A stretch of DNA of 64,000 nt from Streptomyces vinaceus. GTDB lineage: Bacteria; Actinomycetota; Actinomycetes; Streptomycetales; Streptomycetaceae. The stretch is taken from the NCBI RefSeq assembly GCF_008704935.1, contig NZ_CP023692.1, forward strand, positions 3,323,501 through 3,387,500, given 5' to 3'. The first letter of the stretch is position 1. Each line of letters begins with the position of its first letter. Below the pieces are notes generated by a model. That model worked only from the letters and a program-made list of their open reading frames with translations. It was not told where the DNA came from and ran no database searches. The translations under genes were made by a program, and so were the position numbers. Positions 34,983 through 43,183 of this stretch are shown one piece after another.

Positions 34983-35674
34983 CGACCTCGGCCGAGACAC
35001 CGCAAGCCGTCACGGAAGCCGCCCCGGACGCCGTCACCACGGCCTTCCCCGGGACGATCCCGGCGGCGGTCCGGGCCCGCGTGCCCGTCACCCTCTCCCG
35101 CGTCCGCGACCGCAGCGCCGACCTCGTCACCTTCCACCACCTGCCCGACCCTGGGGAGCACTTCGCCGTCCTCGTCCCCGCCGCCCCCACCGACACCGCG
35201 CCGCCGCTGGTACGCCTGCACAGCGAATGCCTGACCGGCGACGTCCTCGGCTCGGCCCGCTGCGACTGCGGCCCCCAGCTCGACGAGGCACTCCGCGCGA
35301 TCGCCGACCACGGCGGAGCCGTGCTCTACCTGCGCCAGGAGGGCCGTGGCATCGGGCTCTACAACAAGCTCGACACCTACGTCCTCCAGTCGCAGGACCA
35401 CGACACCTTCGCCGCGAACCGCATGATCGGCCGCGGCGACGACGAACGGGACTACGCGGCCGCTGCCGCGATGCTCCACGCCCTCGGCCTGACCCGGATC
35501 CGCCTGCTCACCAACAACCCCGACAAGGTGCGGGAGCTGCGCACGCACGGCATCGAGATCACCGAGGTGATCCCCACGGGCGTGTACGTCACCGCGGAGA
35601 ACTCCCGCTACCTGTCCGCCAAGGCCGAACTCGCCGGCCACACCATCGCCCTGCTCCAGGAGGCCGCGGCATGA
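34979..35674 (+). CDS. GTP cyclohydrolase II, ToxB-like
   Basis: This 231-residue RibA-type enzyme opens GTP, releasing formate and pyrophosphate, to a 2,5-diamino-6-ribosylaminopyrimidinone phosphate. The zinc cysteines Cys84, Cys95 and Cys97 (LHSECLTGDVLGSARCDCG) have the spacing of E. coli RibA (54, 65, 67), and YLRQEGRGIGLYNKL is intact. It stands alone without the RibB domain or other riboflavin genes, so it is not a riboflavin operon. It gives a pyrimidine with vicinal amino groups, the starting unit of toxoflavin-type azapteridines. It is coupled by 4-bp overlaps on both sides. Confidence 0.93.
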   Translation: MTTSAETPQAVTEAAPDAVTTAFPGTIPAAVRARVPVTLSRVRDRSADLVTFHHLPDPGEHFAVLVPAAPTDTAPPLVRLHSECLTGDVLGSARCDCGPQLDEALRAIADHGGAVLYLRQEGRGIGLYNKLDTYVLQSQDHDTFAANRMIGRGDDERDYAAAAAMLHALGLTRIRLLTNNPDKVRELRTHGIEITEVIPTGVYVTAENSRYLSAKAELAGHTIALLQEAAA

Positions 35675-36648
35675 CACTCTCACTCGAAGACCTCGCGGAC
35701 TCCCCGCACTTCAAGGAGCACGCCGGCCTCGCCGACCCCGGCAGGCTGCACCCCGCCCGGCTGCCCGGCACCACCCCCGACGAGCTCGCCGCCGCCGTGG
35801 AGGACCCGGAGCTGCCGACCGCCGAACGCCTGGCCGCCGGCCACGTGCTCGGCCTGCTCGGCGACCCCCGCATCCCCTCCCCCACCTCCGGGGCCGGCCC
35901 CGCGACCCGCCACGTGCCCGGCGGCCGGATCCGCATCGGCCTCCCCGCCGACGAAGCCGGGTACGTCACCAACGCCTGGGCGCACGTGGGCGTGGAGGAG
36001 TCCTGGATCCTCAAGGAGTGCCCCGAGCACACCGTGGAGATCGCCGACTTCTGGATCGCCACGTACCCCGTGACCAACGGCGAGTACCGGGCCTTCCTCG
36101 CCGACACCGGCCTGGAGGAGCGCCCCACCACCTGGTACCTGGGCGCCTACCCGTGGGACCGCTCCAACCACCCGGTGGCCGGCGTCCGCCCCGAGCACGC
36201 CGACGCCTACGCCGCCTGGCTCACCGAGCGCACCGGACACCCCTGGCGGCTGCCCGCCGAAGCCGAGTGGGAGCACGCGGCCAAGGGCCCCGAGGGCCTG
36301 CCCTACCCCTGGCCCGGCGGCTTCGACCCGGAGGCGGCCAACACCCGCGAGTCCGGCGTGCACACCACCACCCCGGTCGGCGCGTTCCCGGCCGGCCGCT
36401 CCCCGTACGGCGTCCACGACATGGGCGGCAACGTCGAGGAGTTCACCGCCGACGAGTACGCGCCCTACCCCGACGGCCCCTACGTCGCCGACCATCTGGT
36501 GCAGTCCATGGGCAGCTACCGGATCGCCCGCGGCGGTTCCTTCGCCCGCTTCGGCGACCTGACCCGCACCCGGCGCCGCCACGGCGCCTTCCCCGGGCCG
36601 CTCTACCCCGTCGGGTTCCGCCTCGCCACCAGCGAGCAACCCTCATGA
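35671..36648 (+). CDS. SUMF1/FGE-sulfatase domain protein, ToxD-like
   Basis: This 325-residue protein has a formylglycine-generating-enzyme-like fold from ~85 to the end (YPVTNGEYRAFL, WRLPAEAEWEHAAKG, YGVHDMGGNVEEFT, IARGGSFARFG, VGFRLA). The copper-binding cysteine pair of true FGE is absent from the C-terminal region. There is also no DinB domain with the HxxxHxE iron site of EgtB. It is therefore unlikely to modify sulfatases or make sulfoxides. In toxoflavin operons ToxD is a SUMF1-domain protein next to ToxB and ToxC. A ring-forming or scaffold role is possible. Translation is coupled on both sides. Confidence 0.82.
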   Translation: MTLSLEDLADSPHFKEHAGLADPGRLHPARLPGTTPDELAAAVEDPELPTAERLAAGHVLGLLGDPRIPSPTSGAGPATRHVPGGRIRIGLPADEAGYVTNAWAHVGVEESWILKECPEHTVEIADFWIATYPVTNGEYRAFLADTGLEERPTTWYLGAYPWDRSNHPVAGVRPEHADAYAAWLTERTGHPWRLPAEAEWEHAAKGPEGLPYPWPGGFDPEAANTRESGVHTTTPVGAFPAGRSPYGVHDMGGNVEEFTADEYAPYPDGPYVADHLVQSMGSYRIARGGSFARFGDLTRTRRRHGAFPGPLYPVGFRLATSEQPS

Positions 36649-37790
36649 CGACCGCCGTCCGCCCCGGGCCGAAGCTCGCCGTGGCCGCCGGCCCGGGCCC
36701 CGCCCCCACCCCTGGCACCACGGGCACCACCGGTAGCACCGGCACCACCGGCACCACCTTCCCCGACATCCGGCGCGTCCTGGCCGACCGCGCCCCGTCC
36801 CTGGCCGACCTCACCCGGGCCTTCGCACCGCTGGAGGCCGAGGCCCACCGGCTGCTGCCCCGGCTCGCCGCCCTGCGCCCCGGCATCGGGGACACCCCAC
36901 TCGTCCCGGTGCCCAGCCGGGCCGGACGGGGCACGGTCTGGCTCAAGACGGAGGCCGCCAACACCTCCGGATCCGTCAAATCCCGTACGGCGTACGCCCT
37001 GTTGTGCGCCGCGGTCGCTTCGACCGGCTCCCCCCGGATACGGCTGGCCGAGTACTCGGGCGGCAGCCTCGCCGTCGCCCTGGCCGAGCTGTGCGCCCAG
37101 CTCGCACTGGACCTGCACCTGGTGGTCCCGTACGGGGCCTCCCGGCGGCTGCTGGACCAACTGCGCCGCCACGGCGCCGAGATCACCACCGCCCCCGAGG
37201 GCACCGGCTTCCTCGGCGCGATGGACGAGGCCGTCCGCGTGGCCGAACGCGAGGACCGGCACCTGCTGCTCCAGCACTGCGCCGCCGTCGGCGCCGCCCT
37301 GCACCGCGAGCACACCGGCGCGGAGATCATCGGGCAGCTCGCCGGCTACGGGGTCGAACCGGTCGCCGTGACCGCGGGCGTCGGCACCGGCGGCAGCCTG
37401 GCCGGCGCCGCCATGGCCCTGGGCAGCGCCTGGCCCGACTGCCGCCCCGTCGCCGTCTTCCCCACCGAGGCCGTCTACGGCGACGAGCGCGCACCCGACG
37501 GAGCCCCCCGCATGAGCGGCACGGGCGGACTGGGCCACGGCCTGCGCCAGCCCCTGCTCGCCGCGTTCCCCGAGGACTTCTTCGGCTTCACCGCCGTCGC
37601 CCATCCGCAGGCCGTCCAGGCCATGCGCCACCTGCGCCGGGAGCACGGCATCGCCGTCTGCGGCAGCGGGGCCGGCGCATGGCTCGCCGCCTCGGTGGAA
37701 GTCGACCAAGGCCCGAGAGGGCGCAACGCAGTCGCGGTCGTCGCAAGCCGCGGAACAATCGAGGAGTGGGAGCATGCCGCAGGATCGTGA
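36645..37790 (+). CDS. PLP-dependent enzyme of the cysteine synthase fold
   Basis: This 381-residue fold-type II protein has PLP lysine Lys112 in NTSGSVKSR and the phosphate loop TAGVGTGGSLAG. The N-terminal ~40 residues are a Thr-Gly-rich low-complexity stretch (GTTGTTGSTGTTGTT). The substrate loop reads SGGSLAVAL instead of the usual SGNTG of cysteine synthases, so the nucleophile or substrate probably differs. A serine acetyltransferase-like gene lies three genes downstream, which suggests O-acetylserine or a similar beta-substituted donor. It may make a non-protein amino acid for the product (inference). Confidence 0.85.
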   Translation: MTTAVRPGPKLAVAAGPGPAPTPGTTGTTGSTGTTGTTFPDIRRVLADRAPSLADLTRAFAPLEAEAHRLLPRLAALRPGIGDTPLVPVPSRAGRGTVWLKTEAANTSGSVKSRTAYALLCAAVASTGSPRIRLAEYSGGSLAVALAELCAQLALDLHLVVPYGASRRLLDQLRRHGAEITTAPEGTGFLGAMDEAVRVAEREDRHLLLQHCAAVGAALHREHTGAEIIGQLAGYGVEPVAVTAGVGTGGSLAGAAMALGSAWPDCRPVAVFPTEAVYGDERAPDGAPRMSGTGGLGHGLRQPLLAAFPEDFFGFTAVAHPQAVQAMRHLRREHGIAVCGSGAGAWLAASVEVDQGPRGRNAVAVVASRGTIEEWEHAAGS

Positions 37791-38517
37791 CATCCAAGGA
37801 CGGGACACCCAGGGCCGCGGCTCGTCCGCCGTCCTGACCGCCGCCGGCCGCAGTGCCGGGCACGCGGAACGCAACTACTGCGGCTACCGGGAGGTCGTCC
37901 GCAACTCCTTCAAGCAGTGGTACAAGAACAACCGCGACTCCTGGTCGGGCACGACCACCAACGACCGCGTCACGCACTTCGCGGTCGCGGCCGCCCCCAC
38001 CGACGACCAGCAGCCGGGCTCCGGCCCGGCCCGCGTCCTGGACATCGGCTGCGGACGCGGCCTGCAGACGGCCTCCCTCGCCGAATGGCTGGAGGCCGAG
38101 GTCACCGGCCTCGACCTGCTCGACGTATGGGACACCCCCGAGGTCGCGCACGGCTCGATCCGCTTCCACCAGGGCGACTTCCTCGCCTTCCGGGCCGAGG
38201 GCCTCGACCTGCTCGTCGACAACGGCTGCCTGCACCACCAGCGGCGCGAGGACTGGGCCCCCTGGGTGGAGCACGGCCGCAAGATGCTGCGCCCGGGCGG
38301 GGTCTGGGTGGTCAGCGTCTTCCTGAGCCCCGACGGGGAGATCACCCCGCACCCGCTCGCGGACGGGCGGCTGAACTGGTGGCTCACCGAGGAGCTCGTC
38401 ACCGAGCTCTACGAGGCGAACGGCTTCCGCTTCACCGGCCGCCTGGAGATCGACCGCCACTTCGAGTACGAGGGCCACCAGCTCAAGTACCTGACCCTGT
38501 CCTTCGTCGCGGTCTGA
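37774..38517 (+). CDS. Class I SAM-dependent methyltransferase
   Basis: This 247-residue Rossmann methyltransferase has motif I at residues 87-96 (RVLDIGCGRG), an acidic end of beta-2 (TGLDLLDV), and DLLVDNGCLHH near motif IV, reminiscent of the thiopurine methyltransferase group. The start overlaps the PLP gene by 17 bp. Toxoflavin needs N-methylation by ToxA, but this sequence does not look like ToxA in its motif region, so it is an analogue at most. It may methylate N, O or S of the heterocycle. Confidence 0.87.
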   Translation: MPQDRDIQGRDTQGRGSSAVLTAAGRSAGHAERNYCGYREVVRNSFKQWYKNNRDSWSGTTTNDRVTHFAVAAAPTDDQQPGSGPARVLDIGCGRGLQTASLAEWLEAEVTGLDLLDVWDTPEVAHGSIRFHQGDFLAFRAEGLDLLVDNGCLHHQRREDWAPWVEHGRKMLRPGGVWVVSVFLSPDGEITPHPLADGRLNWWLTEELVTELYEANGFRFTGRLEIDRHFEYEGHQLKYLTLSFVAV

Positions 38518-38555
38518 GCGGCGCGGGAGGAGAGAAGAAAGAGGAGGGACCGGAG

Positions 38556-39554
38556 ATGCTCAAGGAGATCGCACTCGACGCCCAGGGCGACGACCAGCAC
38601 GTCCGAAGCGCCCTGCGCGACGGCTTCTTCCTGGTGCGCAACACCGTGCCGGAGACCCTGCTGGACGAGGCGTACGCCATGCTCGGCGCGTTCTTCGAGC
38701 TGCCCGCCGAGGTCAAGGCGGACTGCCGGGTACCCGGCGCCAACGGGCAGTCCGGATACCTCCCACCCCTGGTGGAGCGGGGCGAGAAGGGCCGTACCCC
38801 CGACTGGAAGGAGCTGTTCCACTGGGGCGCCCCGCTGCCCTCCACGCACCCGCTGCGCGAGCGCTACCCCGCCCGCTACCCGCAGCCGTACTATCCCGAC
38901 CACCTGATCCCCGGGATCGGCTCCGCCTTGAGCGAGCTCCACCTGAGGATGTCCCGGTTCCAGCTCGACGTGGTCCGCCGGCTGGCCGGGGCGCTCGGCG
39001 CGAGCCCCGGCTACTTCGAGGAGATGCTGGAGGACGGCCCCGTCGTCAACCGGGCCACCTGGTACCCGCCGATGGAGCAGGCCCCGTCCGCGGACCACGT
39101 CTGGATGGTGGAGCACCAGGACTTCGACCTGATCACCGCCCTGCCCCGGGCCACCGCCGCCGGACTCGAAGTCCTCATCGACGGCGAGTGGACCTCCGTG
39201 GAGGCACCCGAGGGCTACACGGTCCTCAACGTCGGCATGGTCCTGGAACGGCTCACCGGCGGCCTGGCCCGCGCCACCGTCCACCGCGTCGTCGCCGCAC
39301 CCGGGCAGGGCGGCGGGCGGCTCTCCATCGTGCAGTTCTGCCACCCCACCCCGTGGACGGTGCTCTCCGCGCTCCGCGGCGTCACGGTGGACGGCGAGCC
39401 CGACCGGTACCCCGCCCTGACCGCGCAGGACCTGTTCCAGCGCACGATGTACCGGATCAACCGGCTGGACTCCCAGCGGACCCCGCACGCCCGGCCCGCG
39501 CGGCAGACCAAGCACGCCCAGCACGCCCAGCAGGCGGCGGAGGCCCGGCCGTGA
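38556..39554 (+). CDS. 2-Oxoglutarate/Fe(II)-dependent oxygenase (IPNS/DAOCS fold)
   Basis: This 332-residue protein has an N-terminal DIOX-N domain (DGFFLVRNTVPETLLDEAY) and the jelly-roll iron site His187-x-Asp189 (VEHQDFDLI) and His243 (ATVHRVV). Arg255 (GRLSIVQF) would bind 2-oxoglutarate. All key residues are present, so it should be active as a hydroxylase, desaturase or cyclase. A GGAGG-rich leader precedes the ATG. The His/Gln/Ala-rich C-terminus is low complexity. The stop overlaps the next GTG (GTGA). Confidence 0.92.
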   Translation: MLKEIALDAQGDDQHVRSALRDGFFLVRNTVPETLLDEAYAMLGAFFELPAEVKADCRVPGANGQSGYLPPLVERGEKGRTPDWKELFHWGAPLPSTHPLRERYPARYPQPYYPDHLIPGIGSALSELHLRMSRFQLDVVRRLAGALGASPGYFEEMLEDGPVVNRATWYPPMEQAPSADHVWMVEHQDFDLITALPRATAAGLEVLIDGEWTSVEAPEGYTVLNVGMVLERLTGGLARATVHRVVAAPGQGGGRLSIVQFCHPTPWTVLSALRGVTVDGEPDRYPALTAQDLFQRTMYRINRLDSQRTPHARPARQTKHAQHAQQAAEARP

Positions 39555-40135
39555 CCGGCGCCGGGCCCCGCACCCCGCGGCGGATCTCCCTCCTGCGCCA
39601 GATCCGCGAGGACCTCGACACCGTCGTCGCCCGCGACCCCTCCCGCCCGCGCCTGCGCGACGCCCTGCTCCACTCGCCCTGGCACGGGCTGGCCCTCCAC
39701 CGGATCGCGCACCGCCTCCACCTGCGCGACCACCGCTTCGCCGCCGGGCTCCTCACGCTCGCCGGCCGCCTGCTCTCCGGCATGGAACTCCACCCGGGCG
39801 CGCGGATCGGCCGACGGGCCTTCATCGACCACGGCTTCGGCGTGGTCATCGGCGAGACCGCCCGCGTCGGCGACGACGTGACGCTGTACCACGGGGTGAC
39901 CCTCGGATCACGCGGCTGGTCCCGGGCTCCCGAGCCCGGCGTACGCCGCCACCCCGTCATCGGCGACGACGTGCTCATCGGCGTCGGCGCCTCCGTGCTG
40001 GGCCCGGTCACCATCGCCTCCGGCAACCGGATCCGCGCACACTCCCTCATCCTGCGCGATCTCCCCGCCCCCGGCAGGGCGGTCCGCATCGACCCCGTCC
40101 GAGAAGCCGCCCACCACTCAAGGAGCACCGCATGA
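39551..40135 (+). CDS. Serine O-acetyltransferase-like hexapeptide transferase
   Basis: This 194-residue left-handed beta-helix acyltransferase carries hexapeptide repeats (IGRRAFIDHGFGVVIGETARVGDDVTLYHGVTLG, given here in part: FGVVIGETARVG) and the catalytic His region of CysE. It is shorter than E. coli CysE and similar to the short actinobacterial form. It pairs with the cysteine-synthase-fold gene in the same operon, so it likely activates serine or a serine analogue as the acetyl ester. A housekeeping cysteine role is less likely in this setting. Confidence 0.88.
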   Translation: MTGAGPRTPRRISLLRQIREDLDTVVARDPSRPRLRDALLHSPWHGLALHRIAHRLHLRDHRFAAGLLTLAGRLLSGMELHPGARIGRRAFIDHGFGVVIGETARVGDDVTLYHGVTLGSRGWSRAPEPGVRRHPVIGDDVLIGVGASVLGPVTIASGNRIRAHSLILRDLPAPGRAVRIDPVREAAHHSRSTA

Positions 40136-40458
40136 CGCCGGCCACCCTCAGAGAGCGCACCCTCGAACTCGCCAAGGACCTCGACACGGGCGACTGGATG
40201 CCCACCGACCTCGAACGCGTCATCACCCGGCGCCTGCTGACGGCCGCCGACCCGGTGGGCTGCCTCACCGATCACGCGGTACGCGACGCGGTCTGGGAGG
40301 GCTCCGAACCGCTGACCCGGGCGAGCGACGGCCGGCTCTCGCTCCTGCTCGCCGAGATCACGTACAGCCTCGCCGGCAACGGCCGCGACGCCGCGGGCCT
40401 CGCCTCGGCCCAGGCCCTCCTCGCCTCGGTCAACCGCCGCGGCCACAGCGACGCGTGA
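40132..40458 (+). CDS. Hypothetical protein, last gene of the operon
   Basis: This 108-residue, mostly helical protein has no membrane segment and no motif I recognise. The ATG overlaps the preceding stop by 4 bp, and codon use is like that of its neighbours. It ends the WD40-GTP cyclohydrolase operon. Small helical proteins of this size may be partners or chaperones, but there is no evidence for a function. Confidence 0.7.
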   Translation: MTPATLRERTLELAKDLDTGDWMPTDLERVITRRLLTAADPVGCLTDHAVRDAVWEGSEPLTRASDGRLSLLLAEITYSLAGNGRDAAGLASAQALLASVNRRGHSDA

Positions 40459-40533
40459 CGTATCGGCGAGGGGGCCGACGGGCGACCGCTCCCCGCCGGC
40501 GGGTCCCGGCGGCGCCCCTCCCCGTGCCGGAGG

Positions 40534-41535
40534 TTAGCGGGCCTCGCGGAGCCAGCCCGCCACCTCCGTCGCCCAGTACGTCAGGATCGTGTCGGCGCCG
40601 GCCCGCTTGATGCCCAGCAGGGTCTCCAGGATGGCCCGGTCCCGCTCGATCCAGCCCTTCTCCGCCGCCGCCTCGATCATCGCGAACTCGCCGCTGATCT
40701 GGTACGCGGCGACGGGTACGTCCACCGCCTGCGCGACCCGGTACAGGATGTCCAGGTACGGGCCGGCCGGCTTGACCATCACCATGTCCGCGCCCTCCTC
40801 CAGGTCGAGCGCCAGCTCCCGCAGGGACTCCCGCGCGTTCGCCGGGTCCTGCTGGTAGGTCTTGCGGTCGCCCTGGAGGGAGGAGGCGACGGCCTCACGG
40901 AAGGGACCGTAGAAGGCCGAGGAGTACTTCGCGGTGTAGGCGAGGATCGAGACGTCCTCGTGGCCCGTCTCGTCCAGCGCGTCGCGGATCACCCCGACCT
41001 GGCCGTCCATCATCCCGCTCGGACCCACCACGTGGACGCCCGCGTCGGCCTGGACCTGCGCCATCTCGGCGTACCGCTCCAGCGTGGCGTCGTTGTCGAC
41101 GCGCCCGTGCTCGTCCAGGACACCGCAGTGGCCGTGGTCGGTGTACTCGTCCAGGCACAGGTCCGACATGATCACCAGGTCGTCGCCGACCTCCGCCTTC
41201 ACGTCGCGGATCGCGACCTGGAGGATGCCGTCGGGCTCGGTGCCGGCCGTGCCGAGCGCGTCCTTGTTCTCGTCGGCCGGGACCCCGAAGAGCATGATCC
41301 CCGCGACGCCCGCCTCGACGGCCTCCACGGCGGCCTTCCGCAGCGTGTCACGGGTGTGCTGGACGACCCCCGGCATCGCCGAGATGGCGAGGGGCTCGGA
41401 GATCCCCTCGCGGACGAAGGCGGGCAGGATCAGGTCGGAGGGGTGCAGCCGGTTCTCCGCGACCATCCGCCGCATCGCCGGGGTGGTGCGCAGCCGGCGG
41501 GGCCGCGAGCCGGGGAAGGATCCGTACGCGCTCAT
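40534..41535 (-). CDS. hemB: Delta-aminolevulinic acid dehydratase (porphobilinogen synthase)
   Basis: This 333-residue HemB condenses two 5-aminolevulinates to porphobilinogen. The Schiff-base lysines are in [13 protein letters not shown] and [11 protein letters not shown], and the metal region reads [16 protein letters not shown]. Full length and motifs are intact. It marks the return to conserved chromosome on the right edge of the biosynthetic island. It converges on the hypothetical gene, 75 bp apart. The rest of the early heme pathway (hemD, hemC, hemA) lies a few kilobases further. Confidence 0.97.
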   Translation of the reverse strand: MSAYGSFPGSRPRRLRTTPAMRRMVAENRLHPSDLILPAFVREGISEPLAISAMPGVVQHTRDTLRKAAVEAVEAGVAGIMLFGVPADENKDALGTAGTEPDGILQVAIRDVKAEVGDDLVIMSDLCLDEYTDHGHCGVLDEHGRVDNDATLERYAEMAQVQADAGVHVVGPSGMMDGQVGVIRDALDETGHEDVSILAYTAKYSSAFYGPFREAVASSLQGDRKTYQQDPANARESLRELALDLEEGADMVMVKPAGPYLDILYRVAQAVDVPVAAYQISGEFAMIEAAAEKGWIERDRAILETLLGIKRAGADTILTYWATEVAGWLREAR

Positions 41536-41578
41536 ACTCAGTCGCCTCTTCGAGCCTGGACAGCAGTCGCACTCAAGC

Positions 41579-41977
41579 CTAGGGGGTGCCGTGCGGGAAG
41601 GCGGTCAGGGCCAGCTCGCACCACACCACCTTGCCGGGCCTGCGCGGCCCGACCCCCCACCGCTCGGCGAGCGAGGCCACGAGCAGCAGCCCCCGCCCGC
41701 CCTCGGCCCCGGGATCCCGGTCCTTCACCTGCGGCAGACCACCCCCGCTGTCGGCCACCTCGACCCGGACCATGCCGTCGAAGAGCAGCAGCCGCAGCCG
41801 GTAGCACCGGCCGGGCGGCACACCGTGCAGCAGGGCGTTGGTCGCGAGCTCGCTCACGCAGAGCAACAGGTCGTCCCGGCGGCGTGTGACACCCCACGCG
41901 TCAAGTGTCACCGCCGCGAACTCCCTGGTGGAGCCGATGGATTGGCGGCTGCGGGGGAAGTACCGCTCACGCAGCAT
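41579..41977 (-). CDS. Anti-sigma-factor-type ATP-binding protein (HATPase)
   Basis: This protein of about 132 residues has a GHKL ATPase fold ([14 protein letters not shown]-box, [27 protein letters not shown]). It belongs to the RsbW/SpoIIAB-like group abundant in Streptomyces. It diverges from an XRE regulator followed by a DUF397 gene, a very common Streptomyces trio. The ATG at 41977 gives typical length. A GTG at 42001 or ATG at 42088 are alternatives, and no site has a strong ribosome-binding sequence. Confidence 0.8.
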   Translation of the reverse strand: MLRERYFPRSRQSIGSTREFAAVTLDAWGVTRRRDDLLLCVSELATNALLHGVPPGRCYRLRLLLFDGMVRVEVADSGGGLPQVKDRDPGAEGGRGLLLVASLAERWGVGPRRPGKVVWCELALTAFPHGTP

Positions 41978-42113
41978 GGCCGGATGGATTTCCACGTTCA
42001 CGGGACGATCGTCGCGCTGCGTGATTAGCGTGAGCAAGACGTGCAACCCGTACTCCTTCACGAGTACGGGTCGGTGCCGGTATCTCATCTGTGCATGCGG
42101 GGAGTTCACAGGT

Positions 42114-42938
42114 ATGCCATCACGCAAGAGCGCCCGCCCCAATGAGACGGCGATGAAAATGGTCGGCGCCCAGGTCGCCGCCGCCCGCGTCTCCAAGGGC
42201 TTGACGCAGCGCGCGTTCGCCGATGCTCTGCACATCGATGTCCAGAGCGTCGCCTCCATCGAGCAGGGCCGACGGACCTTGATGCCCAGCGTCGCCGAAG
42301 CGATGGACCGAGTCCTAGGCCTGCCGGGCCTTCTCACTGTCGCGGCGAACAAGATGCCGCAAGTCGAGGTCATCCCGCCCTGGGCGGAGGAATACTTCGC
42401 CAGCGAGGCAGAGGCCGTAGCCCTTTCCTGGTACGACGCCGTGCTCGTGCCAGGCCTGCTCCAGACCGAGGAATATGCCCGCGCTGTGTTCGGCTGCCGC
42501 GTTCCGTACACGGGCGAGGAAAAGATCGAGCTCCAAACAGCGCGCCGCATCAAACGTCAGGAGATCCTGCACCGCACCGTCCCGCCCAACCTCGGCTTCA
42601 TCGTCTCGGAATCGGCACTGCGAGACCGAATCGGCGGCGACGACGTTAGACGGGGCCAGCTACGCCATCTGCGCGACTGCGCCGACCACCCCGCGGTCTC
42701 GTTCCAGGTCCTCCCTCTTGGTCTCACAGCCCACGCAGGCCTCACGGGCTCGTTCGCCCTACTGGAATCACCCGATCACCAGCATGTCGCGTACTCGGAA
42801 AACCAACGCGTCAGCATCGTCGTTCGCGATCCCAACGAGGTCAGCATCCTCGCTCAGAAGTATGCAATGCTGCGATCCCAGGCCCTCAATGTCACAGACA
42901 CAAAGGGCCTGTTGGACCGGCTGCTAGGAGAGTCATGA
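42114..42938 (+). CDS. XRE-family regulator with DUF5753 domain
   Basis: This 274-residue protein has an N-terminal helix-turn-helix (~15-70; VSKGLTQRAFADALHIDVQSV) followed by the DUF5753 ligand/partner domain (WYDAVLVPGLLQTEEYARAVF). In Streptomyces such regulators are paired with DUF397 proteins, as here (ATGA overlap). GGGGAG lies 9 nt before the ATG. The gene is less GC-biased than its neighbours, which suggests recent movement. The target is unknown. Confidence 0.9.
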   Translation: MPSRKSARPNETAMKMVGAQVAAARVSKGLTQRAFADALHIDVQSVASIEQGRRTLMPSVAEAMDRVLGLPGLLTVAANKMPQVEVIPPWAEEYFASEAEAVALSWYDAVLVPGLLQTEEYARAVFGCRVPYTGEEKIELQTARRIKRQEILHRTVPPNLGFIVSESALRDRIGGDDVRRGQLRHLRDCADHPAVSFQVLPLGLTAHAGLTGSFALLESPDHQHVAYSENQRVSIVVRDPNEVSILAQKYAMLRSQALNVTDTKGLLDRLLGES

Positions 42939-43183
42939 GCACCAGCACCCCACTGAAGTGGTTCAAGTCCAGCTACAGCAGCGATCAGGGCGGCCAGTGC
43001 CTGGAAGTGGCCTACGCCTGGCGGAAGTCCTCCTACAGCACCGATGAAGGCGACGCCTGCGTCGAAGTAGCCACCTGCCCCGCCGACCGGGTCCACGTCC
43101 GCGACTCCAAGGTCACCGACGGCCCCACCCTCGCCCTCGCCCCCGCCGCCTGGGCCGGGCTCACCGGCTGGGTCGGCCGCTAG
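42935..43183 (+). CDS. DUF397 protein with internally duplicated motif
   Basis: This 82-residue protein contains two consecutive DUF397 core motifs, KSSYSSDQGGQCLEVA and KSSYSTDEGDACVEVA, then VHVRDSK and the closing W-x-x-L stretch. Usual DUF397 proteins are about 60-70 residues with one core, so a short tandem duplication is visible. BldB-like and XRE-partner proteins belong to this class. It is translationally coupled to the XRE gene. Confidence 0.9.
   Translation: MSTSTPLKWFKSSYSSDQGGQCLEVAYAWRKSSYSTDEGDACVEVATCPADRVHVRDSKVTDGPTLALAPAAWAGLTGWVGR

Noticed and set aside
34979..35674. A riboflavin or roseoflavin operon
   Set aside because: No ribD, ribB, ribE or ribH gene is adjacent, and the neighbours are WD40 and SUMF1 proteins.
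37774..38517. Calling the methyltransferase ToxA
   Set aside because: Its motif I and surrounding residues do not resemble ToxA as I remember it. Only the general class I fold is shared.
41838..42113. Upstream extension of the XRE regulator to 41838
   Set aside because: The extra 92 residues have no homology-like features and overlap the divergent anti-sigma ATPase gene. The ATG at 42114 has a proper ribosome site.
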